Below the pieces are notes generated by a model that made no database searches, was not told where the DNA came from, and worked only from the letters and a program-made list of their open reading frames with translations. A DNA stretch of 64,000 nt. Source: Lachnospiraceae bacterium. Its GTDB lineage: Bacteria > Bacillota > Clostridia > Lachnospirales > Lachnospiraceae. The stretch covers positions 124,001-188,000 of the forward strand of contig JAGBBV010000020.1 of the NCBI GenBank assembly GCA_017938315.1, read 5' to 3'. How positions within the stretch are numbered: position 1 is the first letter of the stretch; the number at the start of each line of letters is the position of its first letter. This document shows, in pieces, positions 43,916-53,337 of this stretch. The position numbers and the translations under genes are program-made.

Positions 43916-45784
43916 TTATATAATTCGTTTAAATTTCTTTTCCATTTCATATTTACTCATGGATATAACTGTGGGTCTTCCGTGGGGACAATGATAAGGA
44001 TTATCTAAAGTAAGCAGTTCATCTATCAATGCTTCCATCTCCTTCAAATCCATGCTGTTATTTCCCTTTACTGCTGCTTTGCATGCCATGGAAGCAAGTT
44101 TCTGTAATATGACGTCCGGAGTGCCTTTCATTGGGTTTTCAGAAAGTTCATCTAAGATTTCCATAAACAATTCTTTTTCATTGCATCCGTATAAATCTAC
44201 CGGCATGCTTCGAAGTGCATAAGCATCCTCACCAAATTCTTCAATTTCAAAGCCCAGCTCTTCAAAATGGGACCTATATTCCTGCATCAAATTATTTTCT
44301 CTGCCGGCAAGTGATAAAATAACCGGTGGACTAATTAACTGTGAACTCACCTCTTTATCTTGAAGCATTTTTACAAGGCGCTCATATTTTACCTTTTCAT
44401 GGGCTGCATGCTGGTCCACAATCAATAGTTTATCCTTAAAAGCAATCAACCAATAGGTATCAAATACCTGTCCCAAAATCTTATATTCATCTCTGGCCTC
44501 TTTAATCAGTATTTTTTCCTCAAAAAGGTTTAATTGTGTGGGTTTCTCAACCAATATGTGTTGCTCTGCTTTTATAATATTTGCATGAATTCCTTCATTT
44601 TTTTGCATCATTTCATGGTCAACGGCACCTAAAATCTTACTTGTAACCGTTTTTTGCAGGGAATCCTTTATTTCATATACCTGCGGTTCCTCCTGTACAA
44701 TATTTTCAATTCTCTTTGTTTCAAAAGGTTCCGGTGTTTTTATGGGTATGAATTTTTCTTTTTCATCTTCAACAAGACATACCTGGGGAATCATTTCCAC
44801 CTGATGCAATTTATCATATACCGCGCCGGATAAAAACTGATATAATTCGTTCCCTTTATGAATTCTTATCTGCATTTTGGAAGGATGTACATTTACGTCA
44901 ATTTCCTTTGGCTCCATCTCCAAATGAAGCACCACAAATGGGAACTTATGCTGCATTAAATATTGACGATACCCTTCTTCTATGGCTTTTGAAATTAAAT
45001 CATCTTTAATAAATCTTCCATTCATAAAATAGATCTCAAAATTACGATTGGAACGGTTTATCTCCGGTTTGCCGATATAACCGTGAACTTTACATATTTC
45101 ACATTCCGCATGAAAGGGAACAACTGCATCTGCCATTTCTCTTCCATATATTCTGTAAATAACCTCTTTTAAGTCACCATTTCCGGAGGTATGGAATTTT
45201 ACCTGTCCATTATTTACGAACTTAACCGAAATATCCGGTCTTGAAAGAGCCATATGTTCCATAAGATCTGCCACATAACCGCCTTCTGTCTGTGGTTGTT
45301 TTAAAAATTTCTTTCTGGCTGGCGTATTGTAAAACAAATTATGTATCAGAAATGTGGTTCCATCCGGTGCTCCGATTTCTTCGAAGTCCTCTTCTTTTCC
45401 GCCTACAATTGCATATTTTACACCGGTCAGTTCAGCATTTGTCTTTGTAATCACTTCTACTTGTGAAACAGCTGCAATACTTGATAAAGCTTCACCTCGG
45501 AAACCAAGACTTGTAGCGTATGTCAAATCATCAATAGAGGTTATTTTACTGGTTGCGTGGCGAAGAAATGCCTTTTTTACCTGTTCTTTTCCTATGCCAC
45601 ACCCATTATCCGTAACACGGATTAATGAAATGCCGCCTTCTTTCAGTTCCACAGTAACCGCACTAGCACCGGCATCTATGGCGTTTTCCAAAAGTTCTTT
45701 TACCACGCTGGCTGGCCGCTCAACTACCTCTCCTGCTGCAATCTGATCAATTGTATTTTGGCTTAAAAGTTCAATTGTAGGCAT
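43916..45784 (-). CDS. mutL: DNA mismatch repair protein MutL
   Basis: MutL couples mismatch recognition by MutS to excision. The 622-residue protein has the GHKL ATPase motifs ENAIDAGA, DNGCGI and GFRGEALSSI. The C-terminal endonuclease motif DQHA-x2-E-x4-E is intact at residues 457-468, and downstream are SMACKAAVKGN and CPHGRPT. So this MutL is an active nicking type, as expected in bacteria that lack MutH. A QLNLF motif at 417-421 fits a beta-clamp binding site. It follows mutS by 41 bases. Confidence 0.96.
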   Translation of the reverse strand: MPTIELLSQNTIDQIAAGEVVERPASVVKELLENAIDAGASAVTVELKEGGISLIRVTDNGCGIGKEQVKKAFLRHATSKITSIDDLTYATSLGFRGEALSSIAAVSQVEVITKTNAELTGVKYAIVGGKEEDFEEIGAPDGTTFLIHNLFYNTPARKKFLKQPQTEGGYVADLMEHMALSRPDISVKFVNNGQVKFHTSGNGDLKEVIYRIYGREMADAVVPFHAECEICKVHGYIGKPEINRSNRNFEIYFMNGRFIKDDLISKAIEEGYRQYLMQHKFPFVVLHLEMEPKEIDVNVHPSKMQIRIHKGNELYQFLSGAVYDKLHQVEMIPQVCLVEDEKEKFIPIKTPEPFETKRIENIVQEEPQVYEIKDSLQKTVTSKILGAVDHEMMQKNEGIHANIIKAEQHILVEKPTQLNLFEEKILIKEARDEYKILGQVFDTYWLIAFKDKLLIVDQHAAHEKVKYERLVKMLQDKEVSSQLISPPVILSLAGRENNLMQEYRSHFEELGFEIEEFGEDAYALRSMPVDLYGCNEKELFMEILDELSENPMKGTPDVILQKLASMACKAAVKGNNSMDLKEMEALIDELLTLDNPYHCPHGRPTVISMSKYEMEKKFKRII

Positions 45785-45825
45785 ATTTCTTCCTTTCTAT
45801 CCGCAATATGCCGGACAAAAAATAA

Positions 45826-48474
45826 TTACCATCTGTTCTTTAATTTGTTTTGAAATCTATATAATGTATTAAGTGCATCGAGAGGTGTCAGATTAGAGAT
45901 ATCAATATCTTTCAACTCCTTAATAATGTCTTCATCCTTTACCGTATCAAATAAAGACATCTGACTAAGATCAACTTCATCGTATTTCACAACATTCTTT
46001 TTCTTTGTGTCTTTTTGTTCAATCACTATACTTTGCACTTTTTCAGAAATGTCATTATCGCAAAGTTGCTCCACGATTTCTTTTGCTCTGTCAATTACCA
46101 TATCAGGAACACCGGCCAGCTTTGCCACCTGAATACCATAGCTCTTATCCGCGCCACCTTTTACAATTTTACGGAGGAAAACAATATCATCGCCTTTTTC
46201 CTTTACAGCGATACAATAATTGTTTACATTGCTCATTTTCCCTTCTAATTCCGTAAGTTCATGATAGTGGGTTGCAAACAAGGTCTTTGCCCCAAGCAGT
46301 TTCTTATTACTGATGTGTTCAATCACGGCCCATGCAATGCTGAGTCCATCAAAGGTAGAGGTTCCCCGTCCTATTTCATCCAGAATCAGCAAACTGTCTG
46401 CAGTAGCATTCCGAAGAATATTTGCCACTTCATTCATTTCCACCATAAAAGTACTTTGTCCGCTGGCAAGGTCATCTGATGCACCAACTCTGGTGAAAAT
46501 CCGGTCCACGATACTGATATTTGCACTTTCTGCCGGTACAAAGCACCCGATTTGCGCCATTAGTACAATTAATGCTACCTGTCTCATATAAGTGGATTTA
46601 CCTGCCATATTAGGACCTGTAATAACTGATACACAATATTTATGATTATCCAGATATGTGTCATTACTGATAAACATATCACTGTCAATCATCTGTTCTA
46701 CAACAGGATGTCTTCCCGCTTTAATATCAATAACACCTTTTTCATTCATGGCAGGACGTACAAAGCGGTTTCTTTCTGCCACGACTGAAAATGAAGCAAA
46801 TACATCTAATTTTGCCACAGCTTTTGCAGTCTGCTGGATTCTTTCTATCTCATCTGCAATCGCATCCCTGATACGGCAAAACATATCATATTCCAGTGTA
46901 AAAAGTTTATCTTCTGCATTTAAGATGGAATCCTCCAGCTCTTTTAACCTTGCATTGGTATATCTCTCTGCGTTAGCTAATGTCTGTTTTCTGATATAAT
47001 CTTCCGGAACAAGGCTTTGATAAGAATTAGTCACCTCAAAATAATAGCCAAAAACTTTATTGTACTTAATTTTAAGGTTTTTAATGCCCGTTCTTTCCCT
47101 ATCTTCTTCTTCAAGCTGGGCAAGCCAATTTTTCCCTTCTGTTTTTGCGTTTCGAAGAGAATCTATGGTGTCATCAAACCCTTCTTTGATAATCCCGCCT
47201 TCTTTGATGGCTATTGGTGGCTCCTCTGTAATAGACGAATCAATTAATGCAAAAATATCTTCCAAATCATCCATCTGCCGGTTAATTTCATCAAGCAATC
47301 CATTATGAAATTCGTTTAACAAGGTTTTGATATGGGGCAGCATTCTTAAAGAATTACGAAAAGCAATTAAATCCCTTGGATTTGCCGTCTTATAACTTAC
47401 CTTCCCAAGCAAACGCTCTAAATCATAGATTGGATTTAAATATTCCCTAATTTCTTCTCTGATCATCGGCTGACTGCACAAGTCAGTCACTGCATCCAGT
47501 CTCTTTTCTATTTGTTCCTTATCAATTAAAGGTTGCTCAATATACTGTCTTAGGGTTCTGGCTCCCATAGCTGTTTTGGTTTTGTCAAGAACCCATAAAA
47601 GGGAACCTCTTTTTTGCTTTTCACGAAGCGTTTCCGTCAGTTCTAAATTTCTTCTTGTGGAACTGTCTAGAAGCATATATTTGTTGGTTAAATAAGGATA
47701 CAAATGGGTAAAATGGGCAAGTGAATTTTTTTGTGTATCATATAAATACAAAAGAAGCGCACCGGCTGCAATAAGTCCTGCCGGAAAATCTTCAATTCCC
47801 ATACCATGTAATGTATTTACATGAAAATGTTTTATCAGGCATTTTCTACATCTGTCTTCATCATAAAAATGAGGTTCTAAAGAATAAACAGTAATCCCTA
47901 ATCTGCTCCTTAAGTCTTCTAAATCAAGTCCACTCACTAAAAAGGCATCATTACACACAATCTCACTGGGATGATATTTATTGATTTCATCAAGAAGCTT
48001 TTTGTCGTCATCTACTTCGGTTAAATAATAATCTCCGGTGGTAACATCTGCTGTAGATATTCCGGCTTTTCCCTCAAAATATGCAATGCTCATGAGATAG
48101 TTATTTCTCTCACTGTCTAATGCCTGCACATTTAAATTGGTCCCCGGTGTAACAATTCTTACCACTTCGCGTTTTACAATTCCTTTGGCAAGCTTCGGGT
48201 CTTCCACCTGTTCACAAATAGCCACCTTATACCCTTTGGAAACCAGTTTATTTAAGTATCCATCCACAGCATGATATGGTACCCCACACATCGGGGCTCT
48301 TTCATCCAAACCGCAAGCTTTTCCGGTTAAAGTGATTTCCAGTTCCTTTGATGCCGTAATGGCATCCTCAAAAAACATTTCATAAAAATCACCCAACCGG
48401 TAAAAAAGGATACAATCCGAATATTCTTTTTTTGTTTCCAGATACTGCTGCATCATTGGAGTTAATTCAGCCAT
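45826..48474 (-). CDS. mutS: DNA mismatch repair protein MutS
   Basis: MutS recognises mispaired bases. The 882-residue protein has the mismatch-binding domain with the FYE motif (YRLGDFYEMFFEDA), the core and lever domains, and the ATPase domain GPNMAGKSTYMRQVALI, STFMVEMNEVANIL and LLILDEIGRGTSTFDG. Near the C-terminus QMSLF (838-842) resembles a beta-clamp-binding motif. GTGGAAAA precedes the ATG. mutS-mutL-miaA is the standard Firmicute order. Confidence 0.97.
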   Translation of the reverse strand: MAELTPMMQQYLETKKEYSDCILFYRLGDFYEMFFEDAITASKELEITLTGKACGLDERAPMCGVPYHAVDGYLNKLVSKGYKVAICEQVEDPKLAKGIVKREVVRIVTPGTNLNVQALDSERNNYLMSIAYFEGKAGISTADVTTGDYYLTEVDDDKKLLDEINKYHPSEIVCNDAFLVSGLDLEDLRSRLGITVYSLEPHFYDEDRCRKCLIKHFHVNTLHGMGIEDFPAGLIAAGALLLYLYDTQKNSLAHFTHLYPYLTNKYMLLDSSTRRNLELTETLREKQKRGSLLWVLDKTKTAMGARTLRQYIEQPLIDKEQIEKRLDAVTDLCSQPMIREEIREYLNPIYDLERLLGKVSYKTANPRDLIAFRNSLRMLPHIKTLLNEFHNGLLDEINRQMDDLEDIFALIDSSITEEPPIAIKEGGIIKEGFDDTIDSLRNAKTEGKNWLAQLEEEDRERTGIKNLKIKYNKVFGYYFEVTNSYQSLVPEDYIRKQTLANAERYTNARLKELEDSILNAEDKLFTLEYDMFCRIRDAIADEIERIQQTAKAVAKLDVFASFSVVAERNRFVRPAMNEKGVIDIKAGRHPVVEQMIDSDMFISNDTYLDNHKYCVSVITGPNMAGKSTYMRQVALIVLMAQIGCFVPAESANISIVDRIFTRVGASDDLASGQSTFMVEMNEVANILRNATADSLLILDEIGRGTSTFDGLSIAWAVIEHISNKKLLGAKTLFATHYHELTELEGKMSNVNNYCIAVKEKGDDIVFLRKIVKGGADKSYGIQVAKLAGVPDMVIDRAKEIVEQLCDNDISEKVQSIVIEQKDTKKKNVVKYDEVDLSQMSLFDTVKDEDIIKELKDIDISNLTPLDALNTLYRFQNKLKNRW

Positions 48475-48493
48475 TTTTCCACCGTCCGTACTT

Positions 48494-50164
48494 TTATACT
48501 TCTTCTGCTCTCTTTATTGCATCGTCAATATGTGCACAGAAATTCTTACTTCCTACTATATCATAAAATCCGGCTTTTTGCATAACGTGCATGGGTTGTT
48601 CATTTACATGCGATAAAATAAGATTTACATTTTTATCTTTACACTTTTCAAAAAGCTGTTCTAAATTGTGCATTGCAGTTGCATCAATAGCATTTACGCT
48701 TCTCATACGGATAATCAAGTTCTTTGTGCTTTCCGGAACAGAAATCTTGAGAAGCTTGTCTGCCGCAGCAAAAAACATGGGTCCGCTGATTTCATATACC
48801 AGTGTGCCTTCAGGCACTTTCCTAAGTTCAATGGCATCGGGATCATCCTCGTCATTGATATATTTCCATCCCTCTACCTGTGTCACATCGCTCATTCGTT
48901 TCATAAATAAAATTGCTGCAAATACAATTCCAACCTCTATTGCTACTACAAGGTCAAATACTACCGTTAAAACAAAGGTCACAATAAGAACTGCTGTATC
49001 ACTTTTGGGAGATGTTTTTACAAGGTATACAAATTCTCTCCATCCGCACATATTATAGGCTACCATAAACAAAATCGCTGCAATGGCAGGCATGGGAATA
49101 AGAGCTGCATATGGCATAAAAACAACTAAAATTAACAGCAAAACAACTGCATGTACCATACCTGATATAGGTGAGCGTCCACCATTTTTTACATTTGCTG
49201 CAGTTCTGGCAATGGCTCCTGTTGCAGGAATACCACCAAAAAGAGCACTAAACACATTTCCGGCACCTTGTGCTACCAGTTCCATATTAGACCGGTGTTT
49301 GGAATGAATCATACTGTCAGATACCACACAGGAAAGTAATGATTCTACCGCTGCAAGGATTGCAATGGTAAGTGCATTGCTGAACTGTCCTCTAATTAAA
49401 TCAAAACTGATAACCGGCATTTGAAATGTAGGCGGTTTATTTGTAATTTCATATAATGTGCCAATCGTATTTACTTCCATATGTAATCCGCTGACCATAC
49501 CTATTCCTGCAAAAACTGCAATAAGTGATGGAGGAACACTTCCCAATACTTTTCCGACTACACCGGGTACTATCTTAGCTATATACGGCCATGCAATTAA
49601 AATAAACAGGCAGACTATTCCCACGATCAATGCTTGCAGATTTATTGTTCCAATATGGGCAAAAACTGCTTCTATTTTTTCCATTGTCTCTACAGGACTT
49701 GTTCCTGCCGGATATGATAATCCAAGAAAATCTTTCATTTGTCCGATAGCAATTGTCACAGCAATACCTGCTGTGAATCCGGTGGTAATCGTATACGGAA
49801 TAAAACGTATTAAATTACCCAGTCTTAATACACCCATAAGAATAAGCAAAATACCTGCCATTATGGTTGCAATTACAAGACCTTCCATTCCGCTTGTAGC
49901 CACAATGCCTGCTACAATGGTTGCAAAAGCAGCTGTAGGACCTGAAATCTGCACACGGCTTCCTCCCAAAAAGGAAATCACAAATCCTGCAACAATAGCA
50001 GTATAAAGGCCTTTTTCCGGACTAACGCCGGAAGCAAGGGCAAGAGCAATTGATAGCGGTAGTGCAATGATTGCCACAATAATACCTGCAACAATATCCT
50101 TAATCAGTTGCTCTCTTGAATAGGTTTTCATTACAGAAAACAATTTTGGTTTCAATTTTTCCAT
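48494..50164 (-). CDS. SulP family anion transporter with STAS domain
   Basis: SulP proteins carry sulfate, bicarbonate or other anions. The 556-residue protein has the transmembrane region with DIVAGIIVAIIALPLSIALALASGV, GFVISFLGGSRVQISGPTAAFATIVAG and ARTAANVKNGGRSPISGM, and a C-terminal STAS domain (residues about 430-550, IRMRSVNAIDATAMHNLEQLFEKCK). The substrate is unknown. I prefer ATG 50164 because CGAGGATG lies just upstream; the ATG at 50185 has no site. It lies between miaB and mutS, where Bacillus carries cotE. Confidence 0.88.
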   Translation of the reverse strand: MEKLKPKLFSVMKTYSREQLIKDIVAGIIVAIIALPLSIALALASGVSPEKGLYTAIVAGFVISFLGGSRVQISGPTAAFATIVAGIVATSGMEGLVIATIMAGILLILMGVLRLGNLIRFIPYTITTGFTAGIAVTIAIGQMKDFLGLSYPAGTSPVETMEKIEAVFAHIGTINLQALIVGIVCLFILIAWPYIAKIVPGVVGKVLGSVPPSLIAVFAGIGMVSGLHMEVNTIGTLYEITNKPPTFQMPVISFDLIRGQFSNALTIAILAAVESLLSCVVSDSMIHSKHRSNMELVAQGAGNVFSALFGGIPATGAIARTAANVKNGGRSPISGMVHAVVLLLILVVFMPYAALIPMPAIAAILFMVAYNMCGWREFVYLVKTSPKSDTAVLIVTFVLTVVFDLVVAIEVGIVFAAILFMKRMSDVTQVEGWKYINDEDDPDAIELRKVPEGTLVYEISGPMFFAAADKLLKISVPESTKNLIIRMRSVNAIDATAMHNLEQLFEKCKDKNVNLILSHVNEQPMHVMQKAGFYDIVGSKNFCAHIDDAIKRAEEV

Positions 50165-50204
50165 TTTTTCATCCTCGTATTTCATTTTTATCTAATGTGT
50201 AAGG

Positions 50205-51647
50205 TTATTTATTCATTATTTCTCCTAAATAATAAAAACCATAACATTCTTTTAAATAAACCGGTACAATCTGACCTATTAATTCTTTTCCGCCTTTAAA
50301 GTGGACAATTGTATTATTGGAAAGACGTCCAGTTACAAGAGTCGGATCTTGCTCATTTACCTCTTCGACAAGTGCATCCAAAGTTTGTCCCTGCAAAAGT
50401 GCAACACGCATGCGGGCTGTTTCTTGCACTGTCTGAAGCACTTTATCAAAGCCTTCTTTTACTACCTCTTCCGGCACTTGATTTTCCATTGCAGCAGCGG
50501 GTGTACCTGTACGCTTGGAATAGATAAACGTAAACGCATTTTCATATTGTACTTTTTTTATTACTTCAATTGTTTCTTCAACATCTTCCAATGTCTCACC
50601 GGGAAATCCGACTATAATGTCTGTTGTCAGGGCAATATCCGGAATTTCTTTTCTAATTTTCTCTGCCAAAGCAAGGTACTGTTCCTTTGTATATCTACGG
50701 TTCATTGCCGTAAGAATTCTTGTGGAACCCGCCTGAAGAGGCAGATGCAAATGCCGGCATATTTTTTTTGATTCCTTCATTACCTGAATCAATTCATCAG
50801 ATAAATCCTTCGGGTGGGAAGTCATAAAACGGATTCTCTCAAGCCCTTCTATTTTTTCAATTTCTTTTAAAAGCTGTGCAAAAGACATGGGCTCCTTTAA
50901 ATTTTTTCCGTAGGAATTTACATTCTGGCCAAGTAACATGATTTCTACAACGCCATCTGCAACCAATCTTTCAATTTCATGTATAATATCTTTGGGATTA
51001 CGGCTTCTCTCCCGCCCCCGTACATAAGGGACAATACAATAGCTGCAAAAATTATTGCATCCAAACATGATGTTGATTCCGGATTTAAACGGATATTTTC
51101 TCTCTACCGGCAAATCTTCCACTATTTGATCGGTATCGTCCCAGATATCAATTATCATCGTTTCGTTTTCAAACATAGCCACCAATAATTCGGCAAATTT
51201 GTAAATATTATGTGTCCCAAAAATTAAATCAACAAAACGGTAGCTTTTCTTTATTTTTTCTATTACAGAAGGCTCTTGCATCATACATCCGCAAAGTGCA
51301 ATCTTTTTATGCGGATTTTTCTTTTTTAAACTGTTTAGATGCCCAAGTCTTCCGTATACACGTTGATTTGCATTATCCCTGACAGTGCAGGTATTATAAA
51401 TCACAAAGTCTGCATCTTCATCGTCCACCAAAACATAACCGGTGAGTTCTAAAATACCGGCTAACTTTTCTGAGTCCCTTGCATTCATCTGGCAGCCAAA
51501 GGTAGTGACACAGCATGTTGGTTTCCGGCCCAATTCCTGTTCTAATAAAGCTACATATTCTTTTGCTTTTTCCATAAAGAGAAACTGACGCTTAGTTTCC
51601 TCAGCGCCATTTAACTTTTCTGTAATTTGTTTTGTGTTCTTTTCCAT
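50205..51647 (-). CDS. miaB: tRNA-2-methylthio-N6-dimethylallyladenosine synthase MiaB
   Basis: MiaB adds the methylthio group at A37 of tRNA after MiaA. The 480-residue protein has the N-terminal MTTase domain (TFGCQMNARDSEKLAG, ALCGCMMQ) with its cysteine triad, the radical SAM site GCNNFCSYCIVPYVRGRERSR, and a C-terminal TRAM domain (LLQGQTLDALVEEV ... YFLKE-like end). GGAATAGG precedes the ATG. It lies upstream of mutS as in Bacillus, with a SulP gene between. Confidence 0.95.
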   Translation of the reverse strand: MEKNTKQITEKLNGAEETKRQFLFMEKAKEYVALLEQELGRKPTCCVTTFGCQMNARDSEKLAGILELTGYVLVDDEDADFVIYNTCTVRDNANQRVYGRLGHLNSLKKKNPHKKIALCGCMMQEPSVIEKIKKSYRFVDLIFGTHNIYKFAELLVAMFENETMIIDIWDDTDQIVEDLPVERKYPFKSGINIMFGCNNFCSYCIVPYVRGRERSRNPKDIIHEIERLVADGVVEIMLLGQNVNSYGKNLKEPMSFAQLLKEIEKIEGLERIRFMTSHPKDLSDELIQVMKESKKICRHLHLPLQAGSTRILTAMNRRYTKEQYLALAEKIRKEIPDIALTTDIIVGFPGETLEDVEETIEVIKKVQYENAFTFIYSKRTGTPAAAMENQVPEEVVKEGFDKVLQTVQETARMRVALLQGQTLDALVEEVNEQDPTLVTGRLSNNTIVHFKGGKELIGQIVPVYLKECYGFYYLGEIMNK

Positions 51648-51661
51648 ATAAACCTATTCCT

Positions 51662-52399
51662 TTATTCATTCACCATGTACAGATATGCCCGGCCTCTCTT
51701 ACCGCATTTCTTTACAATATTTAAGTAATGCAGGATATGCATTACTTGTTGTGCTTCCTTATTCTTAATCCCTGCTTCTTTCGCGAAATCAGAAACAGTA
51801 AACTCTTCATCCAGATGATAGGGAATGATTTGCATATAGTCTTCCGTTCTTTCAAACAAAATTTCATCTACCAATTCAACCGGAATCCTATCATAACGGA
51901 CAGATCCTTTTTTCTTATCCTGACTATAGCCGTTTAGTAATCTGTATTCTTCCACATCAAGAAGTACTATCAATATCCGCAAATTGGGATGTTTTAAATA
52001 CATTTTTATTTTATATAGTTCATAAAATGCTTTATATACATTTCCTTTCACAGGACTTTTTCGAAAAGAAGAGCATTCTCCTGTTTCTTCATTTATCCAG
52101 GAAAGCCATTTTATATGCGGAACCGGATAAATAACAGTAACCGGATACTCTTGCAAAAAACTCTCCAGCTTATTCCTTAATTTATCAAAATGTGCTGTCT
52201 GAATTTCAAAAATTTCTTTCCCTGTATAAATATCCGCTACATAACCATTAATAGGAATCTCCTGCATGTCCTTATCCGGTGCAAAATAATTCTTCAGTAT
52301 TCCATGTACCGTTTTTTCTTTCAGCGTCCCGATTCCGTAACGTTCCCGCTTTTCTAAAATAAACTCATTTTTTATTTCTAAAAATCTCTCTTTATCCAT
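51662..52399 (-). CDS. putative PD-(D/E)XK nuclease-like protein with winged helix
   Basis: This 245-residue protein has no name that I recognise. Residues 28-67 resemble the PD-(D/E)XK core: an acidic helix (LKEKTVHGILKNYFA), then Asp56 in GYVADIYTGKEIFEIQT with E65-x-Q67 in place of ExK. The C-terminal 50 residues (DEEFTVSDFAKEAGIKNKEAQQVMHILHYLNIVKKCGKRG) look like a winged helix. That combination suggests DNA or RNA recognition, but neither activity is shown. No ribosome-binding site is visible before ATG 52399. It sits alone between miaB and gtrA with short gaps (14 and 17 bases). Confidence 0.6.
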   Translation of the reverse strand: MDKERFLEIKNEFILEKRERYGIGTLKEKTVHGILKNYFAPDKDMQEIPINGYVADIYTGKEIFEIQTAHFDKLRNKLESFLQEYPVTVIYPVPHIKWLSWINEETGECSSFRKSPVKGNVYKAFYELYKIKMYLKHPNLRILIVLLDVEEYRLLNGYSQDKKKGSVRYDRIPVELVDEILFERTEDYMQIIPYHLDEEFTVSDFAKEAGIKNKEAQQVMHILHYLNIVKKCGKRGRAYLYMVNE

Positions 52400-52416
52400 A
52401 ACAAAATAGCTAACGT

Positions 52417-52842
52417 TTATTTACGTTCTAAAAAAATCTTTCTGGAAATAAAATTATAGATCATAACAATACCTGTGGCAATAACAGAACTGATGGACAC
52501 CATCCATTCATCCGAAATAATGCCCTGAAGCACCGGCATATGCCTGTATATACCGTCAATGCATACAAACATTACAATTTCATTAATCAGTAAACCAATC
52601 GCCGACAAAATAATAAATCCTGTAAATTCTTTGCTTTTATCCATATCTTTTTTCGCGGTAAAAACAAATTTAATACTTAAAATATAGTTTACAACAGCTG
52701 ATATGACAAATCCCAAAAATTTGGATACTAAGTAGTGTACTCCAAAAATATTAGCAAGTCCTGCTGTTATTCCAAAATCAATCAGAAAACAGAAAAATCC
52801 CACCACACCAAATCGAAGAACCTGTTCTATTAATCCTTTCAT
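52417..52842 (-). CDS. GtrA family membrane protein
   Basis: GtrA-type proteins are small polytopic membrane proteins thought to move lipid-linked sugars, often in surface polysaccharide glucosylation. The 141-residue product has four helices with the family sequence LRFGVVGFFCFLIDFGITAGLANIFGVHYL-type N-terminus and SKFLGFVISAVVNYILSIKFVF. The frame stays open to ATG 52956, but ATG 52842 gives the usual N-terminus (MKGLIEQVLRFG). No glycosyltransferase gene lies beside it, so a partner must be elsewhere. Confidence 0.8.
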   Translation of the reverse strand: MKGLIEQVLRFGVVGFFCFLIDFGITAGLANIFGVHYLVSKFLGFVISAVVNYILSIKFVFTAKKDMDKSKEFTGFIILSAIGLLINEIVMFVCIDGIYRHMPVLQGIISDEWMVSISSVIATGIVMIYNFISRKIFLERK

Positions 52843-52993
52843 AGATAATTTTTTATCCTTTCTCTTATTGTACACAGTATTACCATTCATCAAAAAAGAA
52901 TGCCATGCATAGGATATTATAACATGACATTCCCATTTTGAAATATTTTTTTTCATTAAATATTACAAATTACAAAATAATTTTTCATGCATT

Positions 52994-53272
52994 TTACTGT
53001 CTGCATTCACATCCTGAATTCTGTGTCATTTCACAACCGCATGTTGTATTTCCAAAGTTCATGAAAGGTCTTGCTTCAAAACGTGGTTCAACACACCCGC
53101 AACTGCTTTCGCGCTCACAGACGGTATCCCTGTCAGAGACACATTCTCTTTCACATGTGTTTTCCTTTTTGCATGTATTTTCCCTTTCACGATTACATCC
53201 ACAGTTTCCATTATCTCTTCCACTGTTGTTTCCGCAACAGAAAAGTAAAATTAATAACCATAAACAATTCAT
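52994..53272 (-). CDS. small cysteine-rich protein
   Basis: The 92-residue protein begins with a hydrophobic stretch (MNCLWLLILLFCC) and then is polar with 15 Cys residues in total. They include three CGC triplets (residues 24-26, 58-60, 78-80) and CEC (88-90), and the middle has repeated Cys-Glu-Arg units (CERE at 40-43, 52-55). The spacing does not match a zinc finger or ferredoxin. It may be a secreted or spore-associated disulfide- or metal-binding protein, but the function is unknown. GGAG (53286-53289) precedes the ATG at 53272, so translation is well supported. Confidence 0.6.
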   Translation of the reverse strand: MNCLWLLILLFCCGNNSGRDNGNCGCNRERENTCKKENTCERECVSDRDTVCERESSCGCVEPRFEARPFMNFGNTTCGCEMTQNSGCECRQ

Positions 53273-53337
53273 AATATTGTCGCTCCTTGCTTTTTATGCT
53301 ATATCATATGCCATCAAAGCAAAAATGTTATTATAAA

